Shown here in pieces: positions 7,675-17,242 of a stretch of 51,584 nucleotides of DNA. Positions within the stretch are counted from its first letter, which is position 1, and each line of letters starts with the position of its first letter. The position numbers and the translations under genes are program-made. The notes below the pieces were generated by a model that was not told the origin of the DNA, made no database searches, and was given only the letters and a program-made list of their open reading frames with translations. Source of the DNA: Bacteroides sp. (GTDB lineage: Bacteria; Bacteroidota; Bacteroidia; Bacteroidales; Muribaculaceae); contig JAMPBC010000008.1 of assembly GCA_023666905.1 (NCBI GenBank), positions 1 to 51,584 on the forward strand, given 5' to 3'.

Positions 7675-9606
7675 ATGATTGAAGAAAACATCCCCGTTTC
7701 CGCTGAAAACACCGCGGTCAACTACACCGAAGATGACATTGTTACCCTCGACTGGGACGTACACATTCGTGAACGCCCCGGCATGTATATTGGTAATGTT
7801 GGCGATGGCTCCGGCGCCGACCATGGCATTTATGTGCTTCTTAAAGAAGTGCTTGATAATGCCATAGATGAGTACATGATGGGCTTCGGCAAGCAGGTGG
7901 AGGTGAACATCACTGAAAGTTCAGTCAGCGTGCGCGACTACGGACGTGGTATTCCGTTGGGCAAAATCACCGATGCCGTTTCCAAAATCAACACAGGCGC
8001 CAAGTACGACACCAAAGCTTTCAAAAAGTCAATCGGCTTCAATGGCGTTGGCGTGAAGGCTGTCAACGCTCTGTCATGTGATTTCATGGTGCAATGTGTG
8101 CGCGATGGCAAAATGAAACGCGCCGAATTTTCATGCGGCAAATTGCTGAAGGAGTCCGACATTGTCGACACCGACCAACCTAACGGAACTCTGGTGGAAT
8201 TTACTCCTGACCCAACAATCTTTGTCGACTATCGCTTCCGCGAGGACTTTGTTGTGCCCATGTTGAAAAATTACACGTTCCTCAACACCGGGCTAACAAT
8301 ATTTTTCAACGGACAGAAATTTCACTCACGTCATGGACTGTTAGACCTGCTAACGGACACCATGACCAACGAACCTCGCTACCCCATAATCCACTTGCAG
8401 GAGGGCGACATTGAAATTGCAATGACCCATGCAAAGCAATATGGCGAGGAGTATTACACCTTTGTTAACGGACAGAACACTTCGCGTGGCGGTACACATC
8501 TCACCGCGTTCAAGGAGGCTGTGTCCCGTACCGTAAAGGAGTTTATCGGCAAAAGTCAGTATGAGTATTCCGACATTCGTAATGGTATTGTAGCGGCAGT
8601 GTCAATCAAGGTTGAGGACCCGCTGTTCGATTCGCAAACAAAAACCCGCTTCGGCTCAATCTCCATGGGGCCCGATGGTCCTACTGTGGCCAAGGCAATA
8701 AGCGACTTTTTGAAGACGCATCTCGACAATTACCTGCACCGAAACCCCGAAACGGCCGACACCCTTAAAAAGATTGTAGATGAAAATGAGCGCGAGCGCA
8801 AGTCAATGGCCGGTGTTACCAAAAAGGCTCGCGAGCAGGCTAAAAAGGTCAATATTCACAACAAAAAGCTGCTTGATTGCCGCGTGCATCTCAACGATGT
8901 TCGTGGAGCCGAGGAAAAGAAACTCCAGTCAAGCATCTTCATAACCGAGGGCGATTCAGCCGCCGGCTCAATCACCAAAATCCGCAATGTTGAAACTCAA
9001 GCCGTGTTTTCGCTTCGCGGCAAGCCCAAAAACACCTTTGGAAAAACCAAGCGCATGGTCTATGAAAACGAGGAGTTCTACCAGCTTCAAGCTGCGCTGA
9101 ATATTGAAGATTCAATTGATAACCTACGCTATAACAAGGTGATAATAGCAACCGATGCCGATGTCGACGGCATGCACATCCGCATGCTTCTGCTCACGTT
9201 CTTCCTCCAGTTTTTCCCCGATTTGGTAAAACAGGGGCATGTCTACATCCTTGAGACACCGCTTTTCCGCGTAAGAAACAAAAAAACATCCAAACGAAGC
9301 TCCGGCACAAAGCAGAAAAAGCCGACCGACGACACTTACTATTGCTATTCCGATGAGGAGCGCGTGGATGCAATTGGTCGCCTCGGTGCTAATGCTGAGA
9401 TTACCCGATTCAAAGGTCTTGGCGAAATTTCGCCCGAGGAGTTCCGTCACTTCATAGGCGAGGACATGAGGGCCGGTCAGGTGTCGCTTCACAAGCAGGA
9501 CGGCGTTGGTGAGATGCTTCGCTTCTACATGGGCAAAAACTCGCTTGAACGTCAGGAATTTATCATTAATAATCTTGTGGTTGAAGATGACTCCCAAATT
9601 TCATAA
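7675..9606 (+). CDS. parE: DNA topoisomerase IV subunit B (type IIA ATPase subunit)
   Basis: A 643-residue ATPase/TOPRIM subunit of a type IIA topoisomerase. The GHKL ATPase motifs are [15 protein letters not shown] and [12 protein letters not shown]; the TOPRIM metal site is EGDSAAGS with DADVDGMHI; the C-terminus closes with [14 protein letters not shown] start at ATG 7675 (MIEENIPVS), since the longer open frame from 7594 runs through the promoter. ParE is chosen over GyrB because of length and because this gene order (topoisomerase B, coaD, S41 protease) is the one I recall for Bacteroidetes topo IV. The partner ParC is not in the window. It overlaps coaD by 20 nt. Confidence 0.85.
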   Translation: MIEENIPVSAENTAVNYTEDDIVTLDWDVHIRERPGMYIGNVGDGSGADHGIYVLLKEVLDNAIDEYMMGFGKQVEVNITESSVSVRDYGRGIPLGKITDAVSKINTGAKYDTKAFKKSIGFNGVGVKAVNALSCDFMVQCVRDGKMKRAEFSCGKLLKESDIVDTDQPNGTLVEFTPDPTIFVDYRFREDFVVPMLKNYTFLNTGLTIFFNGQKFHSRHGLLDLLTDTMTNEPRYPIIHLQEGDIEIAMTHAKQYGEEYYTFVNGQNTSRGGTHLTAFKEAVSRTVKEFIGKSQYEYSDIRNGIVAAVSIKVEDPLFDSQTKTRFGSISMGPDGPTVAKAISDFLKTHLDNYLHRNPETADTLKKIVDENERERKSMAGVTKKAREQAKKVNIHNKKLLDCRVHLNDVRGAEEKKLQSSIFITEGDSAAGSITKIRNVETQAVFSLRGKPKNTFGKTKRMVYENEEFYQLQAALNIEDSIDNLRYNKVIIATDADVDGMHIRMLLLTFFLQFFPDLVKQGHVYILETPLFRVRNKKTSKRSSGTKQKKPTDDTYYCYSDEERVDAIGRLGANAEITRFKGLGEISPEEFRHFIGEDMRAGQVSLHKQDGVGEMLRFYMGKNSLERQEFIINNLVVEDDSQIS

Positions 9607-10105
9607 ATCTGCTTGCGGCCGCATTGCCGTAATGGCCGGGTCGTTCAATCCGTTCACCACCGGGCACCTCTCCATTTTGGGACGCGGCTTAGCGTTGTTT
9701 GACAAGGTTGTGGTGATGATTGGCCATAATGCGTCAAAATCTCAAGTGTCATCATCGGTAGAAGCCCGTGTAGAAATTTTGAAAGAGCTCCTATCGCCGC
9801 TTGCGCCGAGGGTCGAGGTTGTGATTTGCAGCGGTCTTGTGGCTGTTGAAGCGCAAAAAATGGGTGCATGCGCCTTGCTTCGGGGTGTGCGCTCCGTGGC
9901 CGATTTTGAATACGAACGCAATATGGCCGATGTGAACCGCGTTATTTCCGGCTTGGAAACAGTGCTTCTTGCAGCCGAACCGGAGTTGGCAGCCATAAGC
10001 TCCTCGATAGTCCGCGAGCTTAACTCCTACGGCATGGAAACCACTCGATTCCTGGCCACTCCACAGCTTGTTGAATTAATAAAACAAAGATATATAGATA
10101 AATGA
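9587..10105 (+). CDS. coaD: Pantetheine-phosphate adenylyltransferase
   Basis: CoaD joins ATP and 4'-phosphopantetheine to form dephospho-CoA, the penultimate step of CoA synthesis. The 172-residue protein has the nucleotidyltransferase motif [13 protein letters not shown] (residues 18-30, T/HxGH), [14 protein letters not shown] in the substrate-binding region, and ISSSIVREL (ISSTxVR) near the end. The ATG at 9587 lies within the last 20 nt of parE, and a longer open frame upstream only runs antiparallel to nothing useful inside parE. Its last 4 nt overlap the next start (ATGA). The length is about 10 residues above the usual 160 because of the N-terminal [11 protein letters not shown]. Confidence 0.93.
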   Translation: MTPKFHKSACGRIAVMAGSFNPFTTGHLSILGRGLALFDKVVVMIGHNASKSQVSSSVEARVEILKELLSPLAPRVEVVICSGLVAVEAQKMGACALLRGVRSVADFEYERNMADVNRVISGLETVLLAAEPELAAISSSIVRELNSYGMETTRFLATPQLVELIKQRYIDK

Positions 10106-11694
10106 AACGTATTTTTCTGGTAATTCCGGCAGTTATTGCAGCTTCGTTGATGTTTGCTGCATCTAATTTCACTCCTCAGAAAAAACTTAACTATGCCGAA
10201 CAGATAATAGAGGGTTACTACGTGGACCCTGTCAACACCGATTCACTGGTTGAAGTGGCCATTGTTTCGATGCTTAAGAATCTTGACCCGCACTCATCTT
10301 ACACTAATGCTGAAGAAACACGCGAGCTTAACGAGCCTCTGCAAGGAAATTTTTCCGGAATAGGAATCCAATTCAATATGCTCACTGATACTCTTTACGT
10401 GGTGCAGACAATTTCAGGCGGCCCATCGGAAAAAGTGGGTATCCTGCCGGGCGACCGCATTATCTATGCACAGGACACTTTGATTGCCGGCGTGAAGATG
10501 AAAAACACCCGCGTAATGAAAATGCTCCGAGGCCCTAAAGGGTCTTCGGTGAATGTGAAGGTGCTCCGCAATGGCAGCCCCGAACTGATTGACTTCAACA
10601 TTGTTCGCGACGATATTCCAATTTACAGCATCGACGCTTCCTACATGGCCGCGCCCGAAGTTGGCTACATTCGCATTTCCCGCTTCGCCGAAAGCACTGC
10701 TAAAGAGATGGAAACTGCTCTCAAGCAGCTGCAAAAACAAGGCATGAAGCATCTCATAATTGACCTTGAGGACAATGGCGGTGGTTATCTTAACGCTGCT
10801 ACCGACATTGCCGATAAGTTCCTAAAACGTGGCGACCTGGTGGTCTACACCAACGGTTCTCACACCATGCCCTCGCAGTACACAACCCGGACCAACGGTA
10901 AATATGCCGACGGACGCCTGGTTGTTATGGTAAATCAATATTCCGCTTCGGCAAGCGAAATCCTTTCCGGCGCCATTCAGGACCACGACCGCGGTGTGAT
11001 TGTTGGTCGCCGCACTTTTGGAAAGGGTCTTGTTCAGCGCCCCTTCCCGTTCCCCGACGGCTCCATGATTCGCCTTACCATTGCCCGCTACTACACCCCT
11101 TCGGGGCGCTGCATCCAAAAGCCCTACACAGCCGGTGGCGACGATTATAATGCCGACATTCTGAACCGTTACCGCCACGGTGAGCTCACTAATGCCGATT
11201 CTGTCGCACAATTGCCCGACTCTCTCCGGTTCTACACTCTGGAGACAATGCGCCCCGTTTACGGCGGCGGTGGCATTATGCCTGACCGTTTTGTGCCAAT
11301 CGACACCACTCGTTACAGCGATTACTATCGCGACCTCGTGGCCAAGGGGGTCCTCTACAAATACTGCACTCAATACATTGACACACATCGCGATGCTCTC
11401 AAAAAACAGTATAAAAACGAGGACGATTTCGTAAAACGTTTTTCAGTCACCCCTGAAATGCTTCAGCAACTTCAGGCAATGGGCGAAAAGGATGGCGTGG
11501 AATTCAATGAAGAACAATTTGAAACGTCTCGTCCGCTTATTTTGACCAATGTAAAAGGCTTGATTGGTCGTGATCTCTACGAGCAGAGCACTTTCTACAG
11601 GATTGTGAATGATGAGAGCCCCACCTTCCGCGAGGCCCTCAAAATCATCACTGACAAGGCTGAATATAATAAATTGCTTGGGCGTGATGACTGA
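10102..11694 (+). CDS. S41 family C-terminal processing peptidase
   Basis: A 530-residue exported serine protease of the CtpA/Prc type, acting in the periplasm on C-terminal tails. Residues 1-20 are a signal peptide or anchor (FLVIPAVIAASLMFAA). A PDZ domain (about 85-165; GPSEKVGILPGDRI) precedes the catalytic core. The dyad and helper can be placed from Prc spacing: S283 in YSASASEI, K308 and Q312 in TFGKGLVQ. A C-terminal helical extension of about 130 residues follows, common in Bacteroidetes members. It overlaps coaD by 4 nt and ispD by 8 nt, so it is translated from the same operon mRNA; no functional link to its neighbours is evident. Confidence 0.92.
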   Translation: MKRIFLVIPAVIAASLMFAASNFTPQKKLNYAEQIIEGYYVDPVNTDSLVEVAIVSMLKNLDPHSSYTNAEETRELNEPLQGNFSGIGIQFNMLTDTLYVVQTISGGPSEKVGILPGDRIIYAQDTLIAGVKMKNTRVMKMLRGPKGSSVNVKVLRNGSPELIDFNIVRDDIPIYSIDASYMAAPEVGYIRISRFAESTAKEMETALKQLQKQGMKHLIIDLEDNGGGYLNAATDIADKFLKRGDLVVYTNGSHTMPSQYTTRTNGKYADGRLVVMVNQYSASASEILSGAIQDHDRGVIVGRRTFGKGLVQRPFPFPDGSMIRLTIARYYTPSGRCIQKPYTAGGDDYNADILNRYRHGELTNADSVAQLPDSLRFYTLETMRPVYGGGGIMPDRFVPIDTTRYSDYYRDLVAKGVLYKYCTQYIDTHRDALKKQYKNEDDFVKRFSVTPEMLQQLQAMGEKDGVEFNEEQFETSRPLILTNVKGLIGRDLYEQSTFYRIVNDESPTFREALKIITDKAEYNKLLGRDD

Positions 11695-12391
11695 CGGCGC
11701 TAATGTGGCTGTGGTTATTGCAGCTGCCGGCTCCGGCAGCCGTTTCGGATCGGAGTTACCCAAGCAATTCTGTGAATTGAATGGATTGCCTGTGGCTTTC
11801 CATGCCATTGAGCGCTTGCGTAGCTTCCTGCCTAAAGCACGGATAATCACTGTGCTGGCACCCGGGAAGTTGGATTATTGGGCTGATTTGTGCCGACGGC
11901 ACAATATCCTGCCTACGCTAACAGCGAGCGGTGGCGACACTCGCTGGCAAAGCGTTAAGAACGCGCTTGAGCTTATTGATTCCACCACTGACATTGTGAT
12001 GGTCCACGATGCCGCTCGCCCCATTGTAATGGAGCGGGTTGTTCGGCAACTTTCACAAGCCGTCGCAGCCGGAGCCGATGGCGCACTTCCGGTTGTTCCC
12101 ATGACCGATTCTCTGCGCATGGACTGCGAAGCAGGTGGCTCTTTAGCTGTTGACCGCTCTAAATTCCATGCGGTCCAAACACCGCAAGCCTTCAACCTTG
12201 CCAAGCTCAAAGAAGCATATCAGATCCCGTGGCGCCCCGAATTTACCGACGATGCCTCAGTAATGGAAGCGGCCGGATTCGGGAACATCGAGCTTGTGGA
12301 AGGTGATGAGGCCACACTTAAAATAACCCGCCCGGTCGACATTGAACTCGCTGTCCTTTATTTGGAAAGAAGCAATGAGCACACTGCGTGA
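11687..12391 (+). CDS. ispD: 2-C-methyl-D-erythritol 4-phosphate cytidylyltransferase
   Basis: IspD transfers CMP to MEP in the non-mevalonate isoprenoid pathway. The 234-residue protein shows the CTP-binding loop AAAGSGSRFGSELPKQF near the N-terminus, the VHDAARP motif, VPMTDSLR and QTPQAF, and the closing DDASVMEA/EGDEATLKIT region. I use ATG 11687 (MTDGANVAVVIAAAG), which overlaps the S41 gene by 8 nt; the open frame to 11609 lies inside that gene. The C-terminal 17 nt overlap recG. Confidence 0.94.
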   Translation: MTDGANVAVVIAAAGSGSRFGSELPKQFCELNGLPVAFHAIERLRSFLPKARIITVLAPGKLDYWADLCRRHNILPTLTASGGDTRWQSVKNALELIDSTTDIVMVHDAARPIVMERVVRQLSQAVAAGADGALPVVPMTDSLRMDCEAGGSLAVDRSKFHAVQTPQAFNLAKLKEAYQIPWRPEFTDDASVMEAAGFGNIELVEGDEATLKITRPVDIELAVLYLERSNEHTA

Positions 12392-14468
12392 GTTCGACAT
12401 AAAATTTTTAAAAGGCGTAGGGCCTGCCCGAGCCAAGCTTCTTGCCGAGGAACTTGAAATCAAGTCGCTTTACGATTTGCTGTATCATTTTCCGTCACAT
12501 TACGTTGACCGTTCACGTTTTTACTCCGTAAATTCGCTCCGAGCCGATATGCCCATGGTTCAGGTCCGCGGCCGTTTCATCACTTTCAACATGGTTGGCG
12601 AGGGTGCCAAACGCCGGCTCGTCGGTCTGTTTACCGACGGTACCGGTACCATGGAGTGCGTGTGGTTCAATAGAATAAAAGCCATCAGCGGCCAGTTGCA
12701 AACCGGTGTTGAATATGTCGCCTTTGGAAAACCTTCGGAGTTTTCAGGCCGCTGGAGCATGGTGCATCCCGAAATTGAAACCTCCGCCAAGGCCGACGCC
12801 GGAAGCGGTCTGCGAGGCATCTATCCCCTTACCGAAAAGCTTCGCAACCGTGGAATAACATCGCGCACCCTGTTTTCTTGGATTCAACTGATAATCCAAA
12901 ACTGGCTGAAAGAGGTGGCCGACCCGCTTCCTCCTGAAATCACGGCCCGACTCCGGCTCATGGATAAGCGGCAGGCTCTGGTGGCAATTCACAATCCGCA
13001 ATCCGATGCCGAGCTTCAGCGTGCGCGAGAACGATTGAAATTCGAGGAGCTGTTCTATCTGCAACTCAACATATTGAGCTACTCGTTGCGTCGCTCAATG
13101 AAGTTGGGAGGTCGTCGCTTCACATCGATTGGAAACTATTTCAACACGTTTTACTCTGATTGCCTCCCCTTTGAACTCACCGGGGCTCAAAAAAGAGTCA
13201 TTAAAGAAATTCGGCGCGACATGAACTCCGGTCGGCAAATGAACCGACTGCTTCAAGGCGACGTAGGCTCCGGCAAAACCCTCGTTGCGTTGATGTGCAT
13301 GCTCATAGCCCTCGACAATGGTTGTCAGGCATGTCTCATGGCGCCTACTGAAATCCTTGCCACCCAGCACTACGAAACCATCAGCTCCCTCGCTTCAAAA
13401 ATAGGAGTCAATGTCAAGCTTCTCACGGGCTCAACCACCAAACGCCGACGCGACGAAATCAACACCCAACTCCTTGACGGCTCCCTTCACATTCTCATCG
13501 GCACTCATGCCGTTATTGAGGACACCGTTCAATTCTCCAATCTCGGTTTTGTGGTAATTGACGAGCAGCATCGATTCGGCGTGGCACAGCGGGCAAAACT
13601 GTGGAAGAAAAATGCTATTCCGCCTCACGTGCTTGTAATGACCGCCACCCCCATTCCCCGCACGCTTGCCATGACTCTATATGGGGACCTTGACGTGTCA
13701 GTTATTGACGAGCTACCCCCGGGCCGCAAACCTGTCACCACCTTGCTGCGCTATGAGCAGAACCGCCTTGAAGTTTACCGCTCCATTGCGCGTCAGGTCA
13801 AGCAAGGACGTCAAGTCTACATTGTTTACCCATTAATTAAGGAGAGCGAAAAGTCCGACCTCAAAAGCCTTGAAGAGGGTTATGAGAACATTCTTGAAAC
13901 ATTCCGAGGCTTCCGTGTGGCCTACGTCCACGGACAAATGAAACCGGCTGAGAAGGATGCGCAGATGAACATATTCGCCTCGCACCGCGCCGACATTCTT
14001 GTGGCCACTACTGTGATAGAGGTCGGCGTGAACGTCCCCAATGCCACCGTGATGCTCATTGAAAATGCCGAGCGTTTCGGTTTGTCGCAGCTTCATCAGC
14101 TCAGGGGCAGGGTAGGGCGCGGTGCCGACCAAAGCTTCTGCATACTCATGACGAAGCCCAACATAGCCTCGCTCACTCGCAAGCGTTTGTCTATAATGAC
14201 GTCCACCACCGACGGATTTGTAGTTGCCGAAGCCGACATGAAGCTCCGCGGTCCCGGCGACATTGAAGGCACAATGCAGAGCGGCCTCAGCCTTAATCTG
14301 AGAATTGCCAACATTGCCACCGACGGCCGCCTGATTCAGCTTGCTCGCGACGAGGCTCAGGATTTGCTTGATTCTGATCCCCTGCTCGAGCGCTTCGAGC
14401 ATCGCCCCCTTGCCGTGGAAATGCACCGCCTTTTTGATAAAACCATTGATTGGAGCATGATAAGTTAG
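12375..14468 (+). CDS. recG: ATP-dependent DNA helicase RecG
   Basis: RecG remodels stalled replication forks and Holliday junctions. The 697-residue protein has the N-terminal helix-hairpin-like GVGPARAKLLAEE, a wedge/OB-fold, and SF2 helicase motifs: Walker A GDVGSGKTLVA, motif II VIDEQHRFG, motif III TATPIPRTLA, motif V VATTVIEVGVNVPNA and motif VI QLRGRVGRG. ATG 12375 gives the canonical N-terminus; it overlaps ispD by 17 nt. It is the last gene of the parE operon, as shown by the hairpin starting at its stop codon. Confidence 0.95.
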   Translation: MSTLREFDIKFLKGVGPARAKLLAEELEIKSLYDLLYHFPSHYVDRSRFYSVNSLRADMPMVQVRGRFITFNMVGEGAKRRLVGLFTDGTGTMECVWFNRIKAISGQLQTGVEYVAFGKPSEFSGRWSMVHPEIETSAKADAGSGLRGIYPLTEKLRNRGITSRTLFSWIQLIIQNWLKEVADPLPPEITARLRLMDKRQALVAIHNPQSDAELQRARERLKFEELFYLQLNILSYSLRRSMKLGGRRFTSIGNYFNTFYSDCLPFELTGAQKRVIKEIRRDMNSGRQMNRLLQGDVGSGKTLVALMCMLIALDNGCQACLMAPTEILATQHYETISSLASKIGVNVKLLTGSTTKRRRDEINTQLLDGSLHILIGTHAVIEDTVQFSNLGFVVIDEQHRFGVAQRAKLWKKNAIPPHVLVMTATPIPRTLAMTLYGDLDVSVIDELPPGRKPVTTLLRYEQNRLEVYRSIARQVKQGRQVYIVYPLIKESEKSDLKSLEEGYENILETFRGFRVAYVHGQMKPAEKDAQMNIFASHRADILVATTVIEVGVNVPNATVMLIENAERFGLSQLHQLRGRVGRGADQSFCILMTKPNIASLTRKRLSIMTSTTDGFVVAEADMKLRGPGDIEGTMQSGLSLNLRIANIATDGRLIQLARDEAQDLLDSDPLLERFEHRPLAVEMHRLFDKTIDWSMIS

Positions 14469-14498
14469 AGTCCATTCCTTATCGAATGGACTCTTAAC
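14464..14498 (+). terminator. Hairpin at recG stop (terminator, repeated element)
   Basis: GTTA-GAGTCCATTC and its complement GAATGGACTC-TTAAC form a 14-bp stem with one bulged base and a 6-nt loop, beginning in the last codon and stop of recG. There is no U-run, so termination may be weak or the element may have another role. A 22-bp part (14473-14494) recurs inverted at 51534-51555. Confidence 0.55.
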
Positions 14499-14600
14499 AA
14501 AGGTGAACGAATGTTCATTCATTTAACAATCCCAAAATCAGACATTTCCGTCGTTGCGAAATTATACAAAAATTAACCAATTTTTACATTGCTTTTTAAC

Positions 14601-14626
14601 ATGCTGAAAATCAGCATTCTGTTTTT
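14601..14626 (+). terminator. Possible second terminator after recG
   Basis: ATGCTGA (14601-14607) and TCAGCAT (14611-14617) form a 7-bp stem with an AAA loop, followed by TCTGTTTTT. Short but T-rich; it would insulate ndk from recG. Confidence 0.4.
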
Positions 14627-14676
14627 AGTGATGTGTTGAAAAACATAACAAATTGCAACATGCCGCTCCTCGCTGA

Positions 14677-14708
14677 TTTGGTTACCCGAGCCTTTCTGTT
14701 TACCTTTG
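14677..14708 (+). promoter_or_regulatory. Promoter of ndk
   Basis: TTTG at 14677-14680 and TACCTTTG at 14701-14708 are separated by exactly 20 bp, one of the two cleanest Bacteroidetes promoters in the window. Predicted leader is about 38 nt. Confidence 0.7.
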
Positions 14709-14751
14709 AACATCAGCAAATCAAAAATGCAAAAATAATTTAAAACCCATC

Positions 14752-15213
14752 ATGGAAAGAACACTCATCTTATTTAAACCCTCGGCTATTGAACGCGGTT
14801 ATGTTGGACAAATTCTCACCCGCTTTCAGCAGAAAGGTTTAATAATTGAGGGCATCAAGATGATGCAACTCGACGAAAAAATTCTTCGCGAACACTATGC
14901 TCACCTTGTTGACCGCCCCTTCTTTCCCAAACTCCTCGCCTCAATGATGGCCGCTCCTATTATAGCTCTCTGCCTCAAAGGCAACGATGCAATCCGCGTG
15001 GTTCGCCTCATGACAGGAGCCACCAACGGTCGCGAAGCTCTTCCCGGAACAATCCGTGGTGACTTCTCGATGAGCGGCCAGGAAAACATTATCCACGCTT
15101 CATCATGCCCCGAAGATGCCAAAGCCGAAGTGGCCCGCTTCTTCCGCCCCGAGGAGCTTTTCGACTGGACTCCACAAAACCTCCGGTTCATTTATTCAAC
15201 CGATGAAATCTAA
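14752..15213 (+). CDS. ndk: Nucleoside diphosphate kinase
   Basis: Ndk equilibrates nucleoside di- and triphosphates through a phosphohistidine. The 153-residue protein begins ERTLILFKPSAIERG (KPD loop variant, KPS), contains the ATP/base site GATNGREALPGTIRGDF, and the active-site histidine in NIIHASSCPEDA. Length is typical. It has its own strong promoter; the M23 peptidase gene 90 bp downstream may be co-transcribed, as no terminator lies between. Confidence 0.96.
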   Translation: MERTLILFKPSAIERGYVGQILTRFQQKGLIIEGIKMMQLDEKILREHYAHLVDRPFFPKLLASMMAAPIIALCLKGNDAIRVVRLMTGATNGREALPGTIRGDFSMSGQENIIHASSCPEDAKAEVARFFRPEELFDWTPQNLRFIYSTDEI

Positions 15214-15303
15214 TCACCGAATCCACTGACCGATTATCATCACCTTAAATCATATTTGACCTTAACTCTCTCCCGAAGCAAATATTAAGAATATAAATCC
15301 CTC

Positions 15304-16155
15304 ATGAATTTTACTAAAACAATTGCCATAGCAGCATCACTGACCGCAGTACTTTTCTCAGCTTCAACCGCATCTGCTCAGTATCGTCTGCCGGCGTCAC
15401 ACAACAAGCAGCACAACGAACTGATTGCCGACCAACGTCCGGCCGGAATCGACATTCAATCAGCCAAAATCAACAGCAACATTGCCAATGACGTTCGCCA
15501 GCGCGAAGCCCTTCACGACAATGAATTGTTCAACTACAATTTTAACTGCCAGTCAGTTAATGCCTACGCGGGACTTGAAGTGCCTGCAGTGAAGGACATC
15601 GACGTAACCGGATATGTGGCTCCCGTTCGCGGTATGCTCACTTCTCCTTACGGATGGCGCGCACGCTTTGGCCGCATGCACCGCGGTGTCGACCTCAATC
15701 TCCGTGTCGGCGACTCTGTTGTTTCAGCCTTTGACGGCAAAGTACGTTTGGTAAAATATGAGGCCAACGGATATGGACACTACGTGGTTATCCGCCATGA
15801 CAATGGCTTGGAAACCGTCTACGGCCACCTCTCACGCACCCTTGTTAAGCCCGGCCAGCGTGTTCGTGCAGGCCAGCTCATTGCAAAAGGCGGCAACACC
15901 GGCCGTTCCACCGGACCCCACCTCCATTTTGAAACCCGTTTCATGGGCCTTGCAGTTAACCCCGAAGCCATCATAGACTTCACCCACCATGTAACCCACA
16001 AGGACGTGTTCACCTTTGACAAGCGCACCTACGAACGCTCACAGGTTTATGGTCCCAAGCGCACAAAATCCACTGTCGCTTCAAGCAAATCCCAGACCTC
16101 CAAAAGTAAAGCGACTGCTTCGGCCAAAAAGAAATCTTCACGTAAAAGAAAATAA
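15304..16155 (+). CDS. Secreted M23 family metallopeptidase
   Basis: A 283-residue exported LytM/peptidase M23 domain protein expected to cut peptidoglycan cross-bridges or to activate such enzymes. Residues 1-25 are a signal peptide ending ASA. The zinc site is complete: H126 and D130 (MHRGVDL), H175 (YGHL) and H206/H208 (PHLHFE), so it is likely catalytic rather than an EnvC-like degenerate form. The last 40 residues are Lys/Ser-rich (KKKSSRKRK), a basic tail that may bind the wall. No LysM or coiled coil is seen. Confidence 0.92.
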   Translation: MNFTKTIAIAASLTAVLFSASTASAQYRLPASHNKQHNELIADQRPAGIDIQSAKINSNIANDVRQREALHDNELFNYNFNCQSVNAYAGLEVPAVKDIDVTGYVAPVRGMLTSPYGWRARFGRMHRGVDLNLRVGDSVVSAFDGKVRLVKYEANGYGHYVVIRHDNGLETVYGHLSRTLVKPGQRVRAGQLIAKGGNTGRSTGPHLHFETRFMGLAVNPEAIIDFTHHVTHKDVFTFDKRTYERSQVYGPKRTKSTVASSKSQTSKSKATASAKKKSSRKRK

Positions 16156-16223
16156 AGCAAAGAATTTACACAACGCTTTAACTGAGTGTAATTCAATTCA
16201 TAAGCATAAATGTTGGAATGGAA

Positions 16224-16255
16224 ATGCGTTGCCCTTGTGGGTAGCGCATTTTTTT
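16224..16255 (+). terminator. Intrinsic terminator after the M23 gene
   Basis: An 11-bp stem (16224-16234 with 16239-16249, two G-U pairs), TTGT tetraloop, then a run of T to 16255. Confidence 0.8.
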
Positions 16256-16292
16256 GTTGCGCCAAATCACATTCCAGTTGCAAAAAAATGCG

Positions 16293-16300
16293 TAATTTTG
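16293..16300 (+). promoter_or_regulatory. -7 box directly before the GT gene start
   Basis: TAATTTTG ends only 6 nt before ATG 16307, so the transcript would be leaderless or have almost no leader. Confidence 0.45.
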
Positions 16301-16306
16301 CAGAGA

Positions 16307-17242
16307 ATGAAACGGTTAAAGTCACATAGTTTGCTTATCCTCACGGAGGCGGAGCGTCCCTTGGAGCTTCAGTCGGAACTGCCCTCCCTGGTCAATGCCT
16401 TCCGTCACGTTGAGCTCGTCAGCCCGCGTCCCGCCCGCATCCATGCCGGAATCCTCTCTCGCCCGATAAGACAAATCGGCTTGTGGCTTATGCGTAGAAA
16501 ATGTGCAAAAATCTTGGCATCCGGAAGCTACAGCGCTATAATATCCTATGGCGGCTGGGATATTTTCAAAATGGCCAAAGAGCTGGCGCGCAAAGCCGAC
16601 CTGCCTGTCATTTTGCGCCAGTGCTGGACTGAGTCAATCGATTCTGCCGACACTGCGGCCGCCAAGGCTGTTATTGACTTCCCCATCGGTGCCCCTGCAT
16701 GCAAACCTGTCCGCTCCCACCAGGCCAAAGAAAACGAATTAAGCTTTGTCTGTCCGGCCACCGATCTCCTCGCCCATAAACTCATCAATGCTTTAGCCGT
16801 AGCGCGCCCTGACACCCATATTATTCTTATGTCTGTTGGCTCGCAACCCAAATTCTCCCCCACGGCACAGAATATAACATTGCAGGAGGTTAAAACGGTT
16901 TCTGAGGCTATGACTTCGGCCATTGACTGGCTCGTAATGCTCCGCCACGACATTGGTGTACTTCCCCGCGGTGCTGCCACTGCCATGGCCGGCAGTGTGC
17001 CGCTTGTTGTCATCGATTGTCCCGCAACTGAAGGCCTTCTCGATGATGGCTGCGCCGTTCTCTTCGGTCCAAATCCATCCAAGGAAGAATTTGTCCGTGG
17101 AATGTTACCGTATGTTGAAAGCGACCTCCGCCGCGGCCACATGCGTGCCCGTGCTTTCGCCACATGGCAAAAGCACCTTAGCCTTGAAGCAACCACTCGG
17201 AGGTTGATTGAGATTATTACCGAAGCTCTCGTTGCCCCATGA
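16307..17242 (+). CDS. Glycosyltransferase, GT4-like
   Basis: A 311-residue protein with the fold signature of a GT-B glycosyltransferase. The C-terminal half contains the donor-site pattern GVLPRGAATAMAGSVPLVVIDCPATEGLLDDGCAVLF, of which the PRGAATAMAGSVP and ATEGLLDDG blocks resemble the GT4 E-x7-E region, followed by the usual closing helix. The N-terminal acceptor domain is short. The start at 16307 (MKRLKSHSLLIL) is set by the -7 box; a longer open frame runs back into the M23 gene and terminator. It overlaps the next glycosyltransferase by 4 nt (ATGA), so the pair is one operon. Sugar and acceptor are unknown. Confidence 0.72.
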   Translation: MKRLKSHSLLILTEAERPLELQSELPSLVNAFRHVELVSPRPARIHAGILSRPIRQIGLWLMRRKCAKILASGSYSAIISYGGWDIFKMAKELARKADLPVILRQCWTESIDSADTAAAKAVIDFPIGAPACKPVRSHQAKENELSFVCPATDLLAHKLINALAVARPDTHIILMSVGSQPKFSPTAQNITLQEVKTVSEAMTSAIDWLVMLRHDIGVLPRGAATAMAGSVPLVVIDCPATEGLLDDGCAVLFGPNPSKEEFVRGMLPYVESDLRRGHMRARAFATWQKHLSLEATTRRLIEIITEALVAP

